Shown here: positions 1 to 11,878 of the stretch, piece after piece
Numbering within the stretch: the first letter of the stretch is position 1
Layout of the letters: each line of letters begins with the position of its first letter
NCBI GenBank assembly: GCA_024138015.1
Contig: JAMXBB010000011.1
Coordinates: forward strand, 34,353,608-34,417,607
DNA length: 64,000 nucleotides
DNA from: Lumnitzera littorea
Lineage: Eukaryota > Streptophyta > Magnoliopsida > Myrtales > Combretaceae
Reading direction: 5' to 3'
The notes under the pieces: model-generated
Told to the model about the DNA's origin: nothing
What the model saw: the letters and a program-made list of their open reading frames with translations, nothing else
The model's database searches: none
Made by a program: the position numbers and the translations under genes

Positions 1-24
1 AATGGCAAAAAAGGGGTATCTACA
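1..24 (-). repeat. Start of TatA 3' LTR (partial)
   Basis: Read on the minus strand, position 24 leftward gives TGTAGATACCCC then a T-run and GCCATT. This matches the outer end of the 5' LTR at 8417. Only the first 24 bases are inside the window. Confidence 0.65.
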
Positions 25-40
25 ATTGCTTGCTCTTTTT
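25..40 (-). promoter_or_regulatory. Candidate polypurine tract of TatA
   Basis: On the minus strand the bases just before the 3' LTR read AAAAAGAGCAAGCAAT. This is a mostly purine tract in the position where plus-strand DNA priming occurs in LTR elements. It is imperfect, and the position is the main support. Confidence 0.45.
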
Positions 41-224
41 AGTGAAGTTCGATTAGAACTTTGCTACAAAGACAATAGAGATACTCATTTTTGTCAAACC
101 TGACTTGGATAATGTCAAGAGGATAGATTTCTTCAAGATTAAAAACTTGTTTTGGCAAATAATTTGAGGATGATAGGTCTCTTTTAGGATGAGTTGCTTG
201 AAAGGATAGATCTTTCAAAGATAA

Positions 225-905
225 GATGAGACAACGCTTTCATGAGCAGGCAATCTTTGAAATGATTAGACGGTGCTCCTTTGAATAAGCAATCTAAGAA
301 AAGATTGATAGGATAGCGTTCCTAGAAAGGAATAGATAGGATAACACTCCTATGAGTAAGTAATCTAACAAAAGATAGGACAACACTCCTTTGAGCAAGC
401 GATCCTAGATAAGATTGGATGGTGCTTCTATGAGTAGGCGATCCAAGAAAGGAATATATAGGACAGCGTTCTTATAAATGAGTGATCTTAAAAAGGATTG
501 GATGGTGCTCCACTGAGCAAGTGACCCAACTAAGGATAGGACAGCGCTCCTTTTAGCAGGCAATCTTAGAAAAGAATAGATAGGACAGCGCTCTTATGAG
601 TAAGCGATCCTAAAAAGGAGATAGGACAGTGCTCTTTTGAGTAAGCGATCCTAAAAAGGATTGGATGACGCTCCACTGAGTAGGTGATCTAACTAAAGAA
701 TAGATAGGACAGTGCTCCCATGAGCAAGTGATCCTAAAAAGGAGATAGGACAATGCTCCTTTGAGCAAGCGATCTTAAGAAAGAGATAAGACAACGCTCT
801 TTTGAGCAAGCAATGTTAAAAAGGATTGGATGGCGCTCCCCTGAGCAAGCGACCCAACTAAGGATATGATAACACTCCTTTGAGCAGGTGATCCTAGAAA
901 GGATT
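225..905. repeat. 42-bp minisatellite in the 3' region of TatA
   Basis: About 17 diverged copies of a unit of roughly 42 bp follow one another. The plus-strand core reads GACAGCGCTCCTTTGAGCAA, followed by GCGATCC and an A-rich link. Copies alternate between a GACAG and a GATGG opening, suggesting a higher-order pair. The array lies between the lost pol region and the 3' LTR. Hypervariable 3' tandem repeats at this place are known for Tat/Ogre elements and can seed satellites. A minus-strand open frame across 775-1023 is a by-product of the repeat. Confidence 0.85.
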
Positions 906-2725
906 TTGATGAGTTTTGATGAGTTCTAACAAAACAATTTGAGACTTGAGTTTGAAGGATTTTGATGATTCTTTGAAAATATTGTTCTTTGACAAAATTT
1001 TTTTTTTTTGAAAAAGGTTTCATTTTCTTAAAAAGGTTTTTCTTTCTTCTTTTTTTGTTTTTTTTTTTGTCAAGAAATTCAAAAACACTCTTTGATAGAA
1101 AATTATGTTGCTAACAAGTAAGAAAGTCTTGAAAACTCTAAAGATCACAAATAAGGGGTTGGCTTGCCCCTTGCCAGTTGATTACTCATTCTTTTAATCT
1201 TGTTTCCTGGAACATAATTCATGATCTTTGAACTTTTTAGAATTACTGATGACCATTCACATTTTTGACAAAGTACTCAACTCTTCAATTTTCCACTAAG
1301 GGAATAGATATTATTACTTGAAATGTTTAGTCAAACTGGACTTCTTTACACTCTCATAAGTCTCTTTTTGCTTTCAGCATCAATTCAAAAAATTTTAGCC
1401 TATCTTATGAGTGGTACATTTTGGTCAATTAATAGGTCTTTTCTGGGTTTGTAATGTAAGGCTTTTGGTCAATGGTTTAAGCAAATGGATATCAATGTAC
1501 TTAGCTAATTTTGAAGAAATCACATGCAATCAGTCCTAGGTTTATAAGCTAAGAACCTAAGTGAAATTAAACATGGGCTTGCCTTAGTTTCATGAGCAAA
1601 TTTTGCTTAACATAAGTCGATTTCTTTAGTCAAAAGAAATCGACTTATCTTTTGGTGATATAATGGGTTGGATCATAAAATGAAGGCTTTGCTTTTAGGC
1701 TTAGGAATTCATAATGTTTGGCCTTTGGATACTATCACAAGTTTGGACTTTTGGCTTATTAGTAATTTGGGTATTCTTTGAAGGTGATCACCTTGCTAAT
1801 ATCTTCAATCTCTTTTTTTCCACTTCTTTTCTCTTTTCTTCTTTTTTCTCTCTTTCTCATTTTTCTTTTTGTTTCCTTTTTTTTTTTCTTTTCTCCCTTC
1901 TTTTTTCTTTTTTTTTTTTAGTCAAGGTAGTCACCTTCCATTGCTGAGTTTTCACTTAATAGGATTTGAAGCACCAAATGGTTGGTCACCTTCCATAAGC
2001 TTGAGGTGTTTAGGAAAAGTCCATAAGCTTGAGGTGTTTGAATGTATAGGTTTAAGTGAGGTGTATGTGGTTTGAAATTCTTCTTCATTTTAAAGAAACT
2101 GAATTATCTATGACAATATTTGCTCATGAATTAGTACAACTAAGGCAAGCAAAATTTAGTATACTCATTCTTTTCTAGATTGATAACCTTAACCTCCTAT
2201 TTGCTCCAGTATGGGGTGGTTCTTGGCAAGGCTAATTTTAAGAACAATCCCTTAAAGGTTCAAATGGGTTTACAAGGGATAACTGTATTTAGAGATGATG
2301 AAATGAATGCCTAATATCATTTTGACACATGTACCAAGTTCAAGACAGACTTTTTTTAAGGAATGAGCCCAATTACTCACCTTAATGGTAGTCTTCTCTC
2401 ATGGTTGTCAAGGGTTACTGTTTGGGACATGGGTTGCCTCTTTTCATCCTAAACTTTTCAAATAATGTGTTAATCCCCTTAAGTGGAAAGTTTCAAGTTT
2501 CGAGTTCATATTTTCTCTATCCATTTTCACTTATTTTGAAATGCCCCTATTTAAATTAAGCTAGCTTCATAGCATACAAAGACGAAAATATACATGAAAA
2601 CTGCTTTATTCAATAACTTATGTCTATTACAAGCTCTAAAATAAAAGATTAACTAGAAAAAAAAAATGCAAGAACTAAAATTCTTTTGTACTTTATGCCT
2701 TTTTTTCTATCACCTCTTAGCCCAT
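906..2725 (-). other. TatA 3' untranslated region, no coding signal
   Basis: This stretch has no readable retroelement protein on either strand. It holds poly-T runs near 985-1070, a perfect hairpin at 1612-1648, and a long pyrimidine-rich tract at about 1800-1920. That tract is purine-rich on the element's sense strand, so it could be a secondary polypurine tract. Short open frames inside the T/C tract are low-complexity products. Confidence 0.55.
1612..1648. repeat. Perfect hairpin, 16-bp arms, 5-nt loop
   Basis: The arm ATAAGTCGATTTCTTT at 1612-1627 is followed by the loop AGTCA and then the exact reverse complement at 1633-1648. There is no U-tract signature of a bacterial terminator, and the context is a plant retroelement 3' region. 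Confidence 0.9.
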
Positions 2726-4527
2726 TTAACTGAATTGATCTTTCAGAGATATACCCAATTGCTTCAAATGGTGAGCTACCTTGTTAGATGACAATAGTAG
2801 ACCCTCAATGCCTAATACTAGAATTTGTCTATTTGATGCTTCTTCAAAACCTAGGGAGGGAATACCATTGTTAATCAATCCATCAGTCTCTAGAAAATTT
2901 GGTTGGATAATCTTGGCATCAATCAAATCTTGCACCTTATGCTTCAATCTCCACAATCTTCAGTGGTATGTCTTACTTGACCCATATGATAGTCACAACA
3001 TTTGTTGGGGTCATGATCTCTTGGCTTATATTTCTTTGTTAGGTTTTCGCATGTCAATAGCCCTATATCTCTCAATTGCTTGAACACTTAGGCCATTGGA
3101 ATCTTGAATTGCATAAATCGCCTTCTCTTATTATGGACGAGCTTGTCTTGATTTTAGGCTTTCCCAATCGGCACATTCGCTCCTGATTTCTCTTTTATTG
3201 AATCATCTTCGGGCTTAGCCTATAACTTCATATTCGCATTAGGATGTAAGTTTCTAAGCTACTTGAGCACATAACCCATTGCCATTTCCATGTTAGTAAG
3301 CCTTTCTTCTAATATCACTAACTTTTCATATAAGGTAGCAACCCTTTCTTCTAAACTCCGATAGTGACATGCCTACTGAGCTTGACCATTCAAATCTACT
3401 TCTAGCAACTTTTCCAATCCTTGTATCATGTTAATATTAGGCTCTATGTAGAATTTGGGTCTTGGATCCCTAACGAATTCCAACTAGACTAATTTTTCAT
3501 AAATCAAATCTTAAACTTTATTCTTCAACTCCTAGCAATGGTCAATAGCATGGCCTTGTTGACCCATGTAGTACTTGCATCGCATACTGGGATCGTATTT
3601 TCGAGGTTTATACCTTAGTATAGGAGTCTTAGGATGCAGTAAACCCTCTTCTTTTAGGTAGCGATAGACCCAAGACATAGGAATTGAGATATGAGTGAAC
3701 CTCCTTCTAGGTGTTTTTTGGCTTAGCTTATTTTCCTTGAGCTTTGGACTAATGCTTAGGGCACGAAGCTCGCATATCATTAGATAGGACATTGTAGTGT
3801 TCATAGTGGCCTTCGAATCCAACGAGGCTAATTCCTTCCCTATCAATTTCCCCACTTTAATAGCATCTTTAATGCAACCACTAACTACAACTACATCTGT
3901 AAACATAGAAGCAGTATGGCCTAAGAGGTGATTATAATAAGGTTCACTTAATGTGTGGATGAATATGTGGATCAATTCATTTTCTATCAATTGTACTATA
4001 GCTTGAGCGGTTGTAGATCTTCATCTCTGGGCATACTCCTTAAAGGACTCGATTAGCTTCATTTTCATGTTATTCAAATCCATCAAGGATGAAGCCACTT
4101 CTTTATTGAACTTATACTATTGATAAAAGGCTTGAGCTAGCTTATCCCATGTATCAAGCTTAACTAAGTCATGTTGGGCATACCAAATCAACATTGGCCC
4201 AGTTAGGCTATCTTGGAAAGTTTGAATCATCAATTGCTCATGTTTAGAGAATTGGGCCATCTTGTGAACATAAAGCCTAAGATGAAGTTTATTACAACTT
4301 GTTCCATCATACTTTTCGAAATTTGGTACCTTAAACTTCTTGGCTAACTCATGGTCTTCAAAAGCGCAAAAACTGCTCAAGCCCAAATCACACTGCACAT
4401 CATGATCCTTAAGAACTCTCATTTTCTCTTCAAATTTCTGGAAGATTTCTTCTTCCATCTTCATTAATTTATGCACCAATTCCTTCCCTAGGCTTTTGTT
4501 GTTATTGTTAAGCTCATGAACTGGCAA
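2726..4527 (-). pseudogene. gag: TatA gag pseudogene
   Basis: Gag builds the cytoplasmic particle that packages element RNA. From the 4527 side, the first 136-residue open piece carries the gag core wording (KVPNFEKYDGTS, then DSLTGPMLIWY), typical of Tat-lineage gag. The next piece (3990-3532) continues with the HTLSEPYYNHL-like region and ends in a Cys-His motif of the form C..Y..GQQGHAIDHC. A second such motif lies near 2950-3000, where a 1-base loss breaks the frame just before WRLKHKVQDLID. Stops and frameshifts separate the pieces. A possible upstream piece (4638-4892) contains a coiled-coil-like stretch. No protease or polymerase follows, so the gene is non-functional as read. Confidence 0.8.
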
Positions 4528-4892
4528 CTCTTCAGACTTGTCTATCTCAAATGGTATATCAATAGGCCCCTAGGCTTGGGTATGGGCTATGGTCTCGACT
4601 TACTTCGCATGCTTTCCCAGAACTCCTTTGGTTGTAGTTATTCTATATTTAAGAGCATCAGACTTGTTTTTGAAAATGACTGATTATGGTTTTCAAGTTG
4701 GGCTAGATCACTTAAAAAGCAATCTTTCAAAGGCTGCAAGAATCCCTTTTCGTTAGCAACACCGCATTGAGTTTTCAGTTTTGAAAACCATTCTTTTTTT
4801 TTTTTTTTGGAAACTTTTATTAGAAAATCAATGCTTATTTTATGTAATAAAAGCCTAATACTAACATTGACAAATCTAAACAAAGGAAACAT

Positions 4893-6257
4893 TAGGATTA
4901 ATGACTAAGGACATAGGATGACAATAATATTATAAGGATGATATGGAGAAGTAGAAATTATTTAACAATGATAAACTTATTAAATAAATGACACAAGAGT
5001 GATGACTCATGAAGAAAACTCTATCAGGACCATGACAACTTAAGGGCTAAACATGAAAAATGAGAACTTAGACATTTACAAGATTAATAACCTTAAAATG
5101 GAAAATAATTTACAATGGAAATCTAATGATTAAATCTTTTTTATTTTTTGATTTTTTTTTTGTATTTCGTTAGTTTCTAACAATATGGTACATGTGAGGC
5201 ATTGCAATAGAAATCGACTAAGTAAATAATTATCATGAAACTGGTTTTTGATCATAAAATACTATTTTGAAATTTCTCATTTTAAAAAAAAATTTCAAAA
5301 GCACTAAAAAAAAAAAAAACAGTTCCATAATAATCTTCACCAAAGCTAACTTCCATAATTACATGCCAAAAAAAAAAAAATTTACAAGTTGATACAAAAA
5401 TTTTTCTTACTTTTTTTAACATTAGCACATCACGATATGAGGGGAATATTAATGATTTTAAGCATTTTATGTTAAATGTTATGTTACATTACCTATTACT
5501 AATCAAATAACACAAAATCTACAAGACTTACATATATTATAAAAGATAGCATATACAAACAACTATGCAAAATAAATGTGATGCAATATGCTAATATACT
5601 ACATACGACTGCAGTGCAATGGGGTTAGTTATTAATAAACTATAGGAATTATAATAAATTTACGGTCAAAGAGCACCCTTATATATAAGTAGGTTTGAAA
5701 TAGGATTTAATAAAAATGAAGCTAGTGTATACTTATATATAATGGTTATTGATTTTTTTAATTGAAAATGGATGATAAACTAACTACAGATTAAATAAGG
5801 ATTTTCCTATAATTTTAAAAATAACGACCCTTTTTCGGAAAAGAATGATGCAAGAAGGTAAGGTCTACGAGGCTTAGGCTCTGTAGCTCCAAAGCTTTCT
5901 AAAGAGAAGCCTAGTGGGCTACATTAAAGGTTGAGTAGGCTTGCCCATCATCACCAAGCAGGGGTAAAGACGCCAGCAACCTAAGGGTTACATAATGGTG
6001 GCCCATCTTAGGTTCCTAAGATAGCCCAAGTTCGACCACATTTAAACACACAAATGGTTACATGAAAAATAAAAACCCTCTATCCCCATGAAGGCTTATT
6101 GGGCCAGTTTTTTCTTTTTTCTTTTTTCTTTTTTTTTTTAAGCCTTGCATCACTAAAAAATAATTAATACAACTATAATATAATACAAAAAGAAAATAAT
6201 AATATAGAAGCCCATTAAATTTTTTTTATAACTTTCACAAGGTTAGCTCACTAAGTA
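4893..6257 (-). other. TatA 5' untranslated region
   Basis: This AT-rich stretch lies between the primer-binding site and gag. The only compositionally distinct part is about 5840-6080, which has higher GC and no extended reading frame. No coding signal was seen. Confidence 0.5.
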
Positions 6258-6275
6258 TCCTTAGTAGAGTCACTA
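6258..6275 (-). promoter_or_regulatory. Degraded primer-binding site of TatA
   Basis: The minus strand reads TAGTGACTCTACTAAGGA, just inside the LTR end. It differs from the TGGCGACTCTGCTGGGGA primer-binding sequence seen in many plant Tat-type elements at five positions. Every difference is C-to-T or G-to-A. It marks the LTR/internal junction. I do not assign the tRNA. Confidence 0.65.
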
Positions 6276-6279
6276 ATTC

Positions 6280-8417
6280 TATCGAACCCTATTTTGATTT
6301 CCTTAATTTAACTTATATTAAGTCAAACCCACTTAATATGAATTACTCAACATTAAATAAAAGAAAAGAAAAAAATTTATTTATTTATTTTTAAAATGTA
6401 GTAGCCAATCAGTTTAATTAGTAAAAAAAAAAATAAAATAAAATTAGGTTTTTCGGATGGGAAAACTCTAATTTGATCATTAGTTTGTGAATATTCTTAA
6501 AAAATTAATTTTTAGAAAATTGAACCAAAAAACTAGGTTTGGAAGCTAACCTATTATGACCAAGTCACCATGTGAAAATAAAAAAAAAATTGATGGGCTT
6601 TATTTTTTATAATTTTTCTAAAAATATTAAAAATATACTTAAGTTCACAAAATAAAACTAAAAATGATTTTTTATTAATAATTTTTAAGAAAAGGGGAAA
6701 AAAGTTTTTTTATTTTTTAATGATTGCCCCAAAGGTGCTTATGTACCAACTAATTGAGATCAAACTGGCCGTATTTCTTTTTTATAAAATTTTTAGTCAT
6801 TAGGTTATTTTTATATCGAAAACCGAGCTAAGTTTATGTTTTTATTAATTTATTATTTAGAAAAAACCTAAAAAATCTAATTTTCCTGAATTAAAAAAAA
6901 ACCCAACTAATTAAATCATTTTGATAAACTCAATTTAATTTTTTTTTATTTCTCCAAAAAAACCTTAAGTGCCAAAAATATATTTTTATTATTAAAAAAA
7001 TGATTTTTTGAAAATAAAAAACCTAACTACAAAAATCGTAAGAAAATAAATAATAACCAAAAAACTTGCGCTTAAATAAAAAATTAATTAAATAATAAAA
7101 ATAAATAACCAATGAAGCAAAATAATAAAAATTACTAAAATAAACAAAATAAAATAAAATAATAAATAAATAAGAATAAAGAAATTGGAAAATTACTTAG
7201 CGTCGAATTGTCAGTGTTAAATGGTGATCTAGGCGTGCATGGGCGTCAACATTAGGTGAGCATGGGCAGTGACTCAGGCGAGCAATGGTGGTGACTCAAG
7301 TGAGTGTAGGCGATACTAGGCTTATGTAGGTGAGGATACGAGTGAGGACTAGGTGTGAGCAGGCAAGTGTATGTGCAAGACTTTGGGCAACAGTGGGCGT
7401 GCAGAGGGCGAGAGCCTGGGCAATAATGGGCAGTGTGATGGGCAATACTAAGTGATGATGATGGGCGATAGCTCGGGCATGCAATGGGAAACGTGGGCAT
7501 GTGTTTCGACGACACTGGGCATATGTGAGGGTGGTAGCTCGAGCGTGCGATGGGCGATGTAGGTGTGTGCTTTGGTGATGGCTTAGGTAGTATGACGGAC
7601 GTTTTAGGCGACAACGGCATGTGTTCAAGCAATGTATAGGTGAACAGCAGTGGTGGTGTGGGCGGTATGATGGTGCTAGGGGTGGCGCATAGTGGTTTGC
7701 AGTGGTGTTTAGGTGTTGTAGTGGTGTGTGGTGGCACGTATGGCATGGTGGTGGCGTGTGGGTATTGTAACAGTGCGTGTGGTGTGGTGGTGGCCTGTAG
7801 CAATGAATGGTGGCAAGTAGAGTTGCGTGGGGGTGTGTGTGGTGTTTTAGGTATGTGTGATTAAAAAGAAAACCCCTATCAATGTGTTATTTATAAGCTT
7901 AAAATCAAATCTTTCATATTAAAGATATAGAAGATTCGATTGTGATCCTTTTAAGATTTACTCTAGCTTCTAGAAACCCCAGTTATTTTAGGCCTTTTTA
8001 TTCTTCCAAGGCTCGATCTGATCTGCTACATTTTAGCCCAATAATTCCCTAATTTGATTTATGTCCTTAGATTAGAAGAATTTTATTCTATATTGGTCTA
8101 GCTCAAAATTAATTAAGCCTATATCATCACCTAATTAATCTGACAATTTAACTTAATTCAATTCAACACAACTTGACTCGACTTATGACTAAACTTGACT
8201 TGCTATGACATGACTTGACTCGATTTGATTCAATTCGATACAATACGCTTGACTTGATATGATTTTCTTTGTTTTTTTTTTCTTATTTTCTTATTTTCTT
8301 TTTAATTGCTGTTTTTTAATATATTATTATTATTATTATTTTATTTTTCTACTTTTTCTGTTTATTTATTAACCTAGCTCAATTAATAAAAAATTGGCAA
8401 AAAATGAGATGTCTACA
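6280..8417 (-). repeat. TatA 5' LTR, about 2.1 kb
   Basis: The LTR runs from TGTAGACATC at 8417 to GGGTTCGATA at about 6280 on the minus strand. A TATA-like element (TATAAATA, minus, 7888-7895) precedes a strongly strand-asymmetric, GC-richer block at about 7200-7860. The rest is AT-rich. The inner end is set by the primer-binding site, so its exact base is uncertain by a few nucleotides. Confidence 0.7.
7252..7803 (-). other. C/A-rich, stop-free block in the TatA LTR leader
   Basis: This block is repetitive, with irregular GGGCGATGGG-type units on the plus strand and C/A-rich on the sense strand. It is open for 183 codons on the minus strand, rich in Pro, Thr, His and Ser, and resembles no family I recognise. 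It lies just downstream of the LTR TATA box, so it would be in the transcribed leader. Lack of stops follows from the base bias (few T-A-rich codons), so a real protein is unlikely. Confidence 0.55.
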
Positions 8418-9222
8418 GTCATTGTTTCATATTGGTAGCCATTGATTATTTTAGTAAGTAGGTTAAAGTCTCATCTTATTCAAGTGTTACCAAAGGAGTG
8501 CTAGTTAAGTTTATCAAGAGGGACATTTTGGTTCGATACGAGACCTTAAGGACAATCATTACCAATAATGGCATAAATCTCAACAATAAACTCATGTCAG
8601 AATTGTGTTAGTAGTTTAGGATCATCCCAGTAATTCCACTCCCTATCGACCTTACATGAATAGGGTTGTGGAAATGGCAAACAATAATCTCAAGAGAATC
8701 ATCGAAAAGATGGTCATTACATATCATGATTGGCATGAGATATTACGATTTGCACTTATAGCCTATCAAACTTCTATCAAAACATTGATAGGGGCAATGC
8801 CTTACTCCTTAGTATATGGTACTGAAGTAGTATTACCAGTAGAAGTCGAGATCCCATCTCTTAGAGTGTTATTAAAAACTTAATTGGATTAGGTTGATTG
8901 GGTAAAGAAGGAAATTGAGTAGTTAAATTTGATTGATGAAAAGAGATTGATAGCTCTATGTCACAATCAATGCTATTAACAAATGATAGCTTGAACTTTT
9001 AATAAGAAGGTATGACCCTTGAATTTCAAAGAGGGTAGCATGGTGTTGAGAAATGATCTGCTTAATATATATGACCTTAGAGGGAAATTTACTTCAAATT
9101 ATAGAGGTCCTTATATTGTAAAAAGAGAGTTGCTAGGAAGGGCTTTAATTTTGTTACAAATGGATGGTTTGAGTATGATGGACCTTATAAATACTAATGC
9201 AGTGAAGTTGTACCACCCTTGA
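8418..9222 (+). pseudogene. TatB integrase, C-terminal part, pseudogene
   Basis: Integrase joins element cDNA to host DNA in the nucleus. The first readable residues are the catalytic-core strand containing LVAIDYFSK, whose Asp is one catalytic residue. They are followed by KGVLVKFIKRDILVRYE and the ITNNGINLNN stretch, where the expected second Asp reads Asn. A conserved RIIEKMV..YHDWHEILRFAL block and an AMPYSLVYGTEVVLPVEVEI block (8656-8883) follow. The C-terminal domain (9019-9222) carries RGKFTSNYRGPYIV and ends NAVKLYHP. Stops at 8611-8660 and 8881 and a frame break separate the parts. The frame is cut abruptly at 8417/8418 by the TatA LTR. The wording matches Tat-lineage integrase closely. 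Confidence 0.85.
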
Positions 9223-9935
9223 AAATTAATAGAATCTTTACTTAGAACACAAATTACTAGCAGTCTTAAATATTACTGTAATTTAATTTTCATTTTCTAT
9301 AAGAAAAGCTAGTATCCCTAACAATCGTCAACATTGGATGACTCCTAACACTTTTCTTGCTCCATCAAAAGGTCCTATTCTCTTAATAGATCCCATACAT
9401 TGCAAATACGAGAGGAGATGAATGTGAGTTGTGGAACAACGATAATTAATGAAAAAATCTTAAACTACTTTATTACGAGTTCATCCTCCTTAATGGGGAG
9501 ATTTGTCTTCTATTTTTAGGGTAAGGCTAGATCTAGAAGAGAAAATATCCCATGGTAGATAAGTATTATCCAATCAAAGATAAAGGCTTAGGTTTAGCTG
9601 ATAGAAGTTGAAAGGTAGTTTAATTGAAACTTTAAGGATTTATGTGGAGCCAGAAATTTGAGGCATGGCCTTTCTACTCAAAAGAATATGGCATTTCGCA
9701 TATTGGGTCACTTTCCTTTAATTCACAAGTAAATAGGACTTTGTGTATTCTATTTCAAGTTCATAATGCATTTCAAAGGTTGAATCATTAGTTTGATCAG
9801 ACTCTTTAAGAAAAGGTTTGATTATTTGGGCGTTATCGAGAAAGCCAAGTAAGTGCTTTTAAGCATTTTAGCATAAAGTTAAGTTGTTTTTTTTTTTTAA
9901 GCATTGCATTTGCATTAAACTTTTATTTCTCTTAG
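9223..9935 (+). other. TatB 3' untranslated region before the repeat array
   Basis: No protein or RNA gene was recognised here. The stretch follows the integrase stop and leads into the tandem repeats. Confidence 0.5.
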
Positions 9936-10236
9936 GGTTCTAGCTAGCTCATGGAATGTTGTTCCATTTTTGGAGTTTAAGCCAGCCCATAGGGTGTTTT
10001 CCTTTAATTATCTATTGGGATCTTAGTTAGCTAGAGGAGTACTTTACCCATCTACCTAAATTAGTTAACTCAAAGGAGCACTACTAAGTTTCAATTCGAT
10101 TCTCAATTAGCGTCTTAGCTAGCTCAAGGAGTACTTTGCTTGTTTGCTTGTTCACCTAGATTAGTCAGCAATCATCTCTAATTAGAGTTACCGAGTTTTA
10201 AAATTTATAAACCTATATTCTATCTTTAACTTTGTT
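9936..10236 (+). repeat. TatB 3' tandem repeats, left part
   Basis: Diverged repeats with the motif TTAGCTAGCTCAAGGAGTAC and TTCAATTCGATTCTCAATTA, in units of about 100 bp made of two related halves of about 50 bp. The array is split by the solo LTR at 10237-11878 and resumes after it. Confidence 0.75.
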
Positions 10237-11878
10237 CAATAGGCAAGTATACTTATCGATTGTTAGCATGGATGAGTATAAGGTCGTCTCTACTGTAAAT
10301 GGATACAAGCACTAGTACTAATTAATCTTCCTATTATCTAGCAACCCAATTTATCAAGTGATTAAGTATTCAAACATCTAATCTACTAACTAAACTACAC
10401 TAATCCATAAACAACTTTCAACTAACAACATGACTATAGAAACAATTAACAATATTACGCTTAACACGCATACTTGCTTCACTACATAATATGATATCAC
10501 CAATAAATTTTTATATTAATGTTTGTTATTTGTAGGGAATCACTAGTTTGTAAGCATTCTTTTTAGAATTACTTACTTCTAATTTTAATTGTGTTTATTA
10601 GAATCTCTTTTAAATTAACAGCTAATTAGAATCGCATTTAACATCATAATAACTTATCGATTTCCCTAAGGATGTAACAACTTTCCTAATAATATCTCTA
10701 CTAACAAAAGTAAATTATTCCAACAAATTTGATCTATTCATTAGAATTGTCTCTTGACATATTCTATCAAAACTTGTTCTAAGTTAGTGTTGTACACTAT
10801 ACCATACTTAGATTCATTAAGTTCAATTCATTGGAAATAACAAAAATCAGGAAATCACTAATTCACACACTTGTTCATACTAAGTTGATGTAGCAAGTCC
10901 TAAATTACTACTCACACATGATGAAATGATAACACATATTAACAAAACTCATAACTAATAAGAAATACAACATAAGATCAGTAGAAGAATAAAACTACTT
11001 TTCAATTCCATTGTAGAAGTCTCATAATGTACAAACAATGAATTCCTATCATCTCTTTAGAGTAATTTTAGGAAAAGTATAGTATACACGTAGAAAATTA
11101 TACTGGAAATGTAAAGATACAATGGGTGCAACTTAGGTTAACAAATGTGTTTGTGGTTCAAGATCACAACAAAAGATTTAAGATGTCTAATATAAAGAAT
11201 CTGATGTTATTTGCTATGATGTGATGTTCCATGTCTAAAAATTATAGGTGTATTTATATTCTTCTTATTAAAAGGTCTGAAATACACCATTTCAAGACCT
11301 TCCATAGGTTTTAAACTTGTTAAACACATCGGTTCAAGTGAAAAATTTAAAAGGAATACTTGTGTTTACTCCCATCACACCCCTGATTTAGGGTATAATA
11401 GTCTTGGATAAGAATAGTCTCCACCTATCACGGCTATGATGTTTGACGTGAACACCTCATCAAAAATCAATTAATCTCCTTACGCCCATGATAGAGGGAG
11501 TGATAACCCTCCTAATATACAATCATGGCTGTGATGAACAGGTAGATCACAATATTTCCCTTAGTTACGCTTATGATGGAAGGCATAATAGGCACTGGAC
11601 ACTCGATTCCTCTTTTATCATGCTTATGATTGAATATATGATGGTTTTCCTTCAGAATTATTCCTTCATCATGGGTGTGATTTCTCTAAATCTCCTTGTT
11701 CTTGTATAGTTTCATCTCTTCTTCACTTTGTCTTGAATAAATATCATCTCTTTACTCCTAAATCATCTGAAATTGATATATTACACAATTAAGTACCAAG
11801 AACTTGACAAATAAACACAATTATGACCAATTTGTTAACAAATAAGCTTATAAAGTATAGAGTAAATTATGCCTATCA
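10237..11878 (-). repeat. Athila-type solo LTR inside TatB (AthS1)
   Basis: This 1.6 kb block has no coding sequence and separates two parts of the TatB repeat array. On the minus strand it starts TGATAGGCATAA at 11878 and ends with the GTATACTTGCC-type sequence near 10240. That corresponds to the G-C-A-C-T-T-G-C-C end of the related block at 15812-17095. It has a minus-strand TATA box (TATAAATA, 11251-11258), and just upstream of it a cluster of TACGCCCATGATGG-like motifs (about 11420-11680). I did not find a clean target duplication. Identity as an LTR is inferred from layout shared with the AthA LTRs. Confidence 0.55.

Larger units (their letters stand above)
1..8417 (-). mobile_element. 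TatA: gag-only Tat-like Ty3/gypsy element, 3' LTR cut by window edge
   Basis: Minus-strand LTR retrotransposon. Its 5' LTR begins at 8417 with TGTAGACATCTC and ends near 6280. A primer-binding-site-like stretch follows at 6258-6275, gag remnants lie at 2726-4527, and a second LTR start (TGTAGATACCCC) appears at position 24 and runs off the window. The two LTR starts share the TGTAGA-ACCCC/CATCTC opening followed by a T-run and GCCA. No reverse transcriptase, RNase H or integrase could be read between gag and the 3' LTR, so this is a gag-only non-autonomous element or a deletion derivative. It interrupts the integrase of TatB at 8417/8418. Lineage comes from the gag wording and LTR style and is an inference. 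Confidence 0.75.

Noticed and set aside
225..905. Regular repeats that could suggest a CRISPR array
   Set aside because: Units of about 42 bp are contiguous and diverged with no unique spacers, in plant retroelement DNA; it is a minisatellite.
775..1023. 82-codon minus-strand frame
   Set aside because: Its repeated peptide wording is the minisatellite unit translated.
1714..2075. Phe/Leu/Ser-rich plus-strand frames
   Set aside because: They are translations of a T/C-rich tract with no family resemblance.
7640..7864. Gly/Val-rich plus-strand frame that looks like a glycine-rich protein
   Set aside because: It is the antisense of the LTR leader block and a direct product of GGTGGTG-type repeats.
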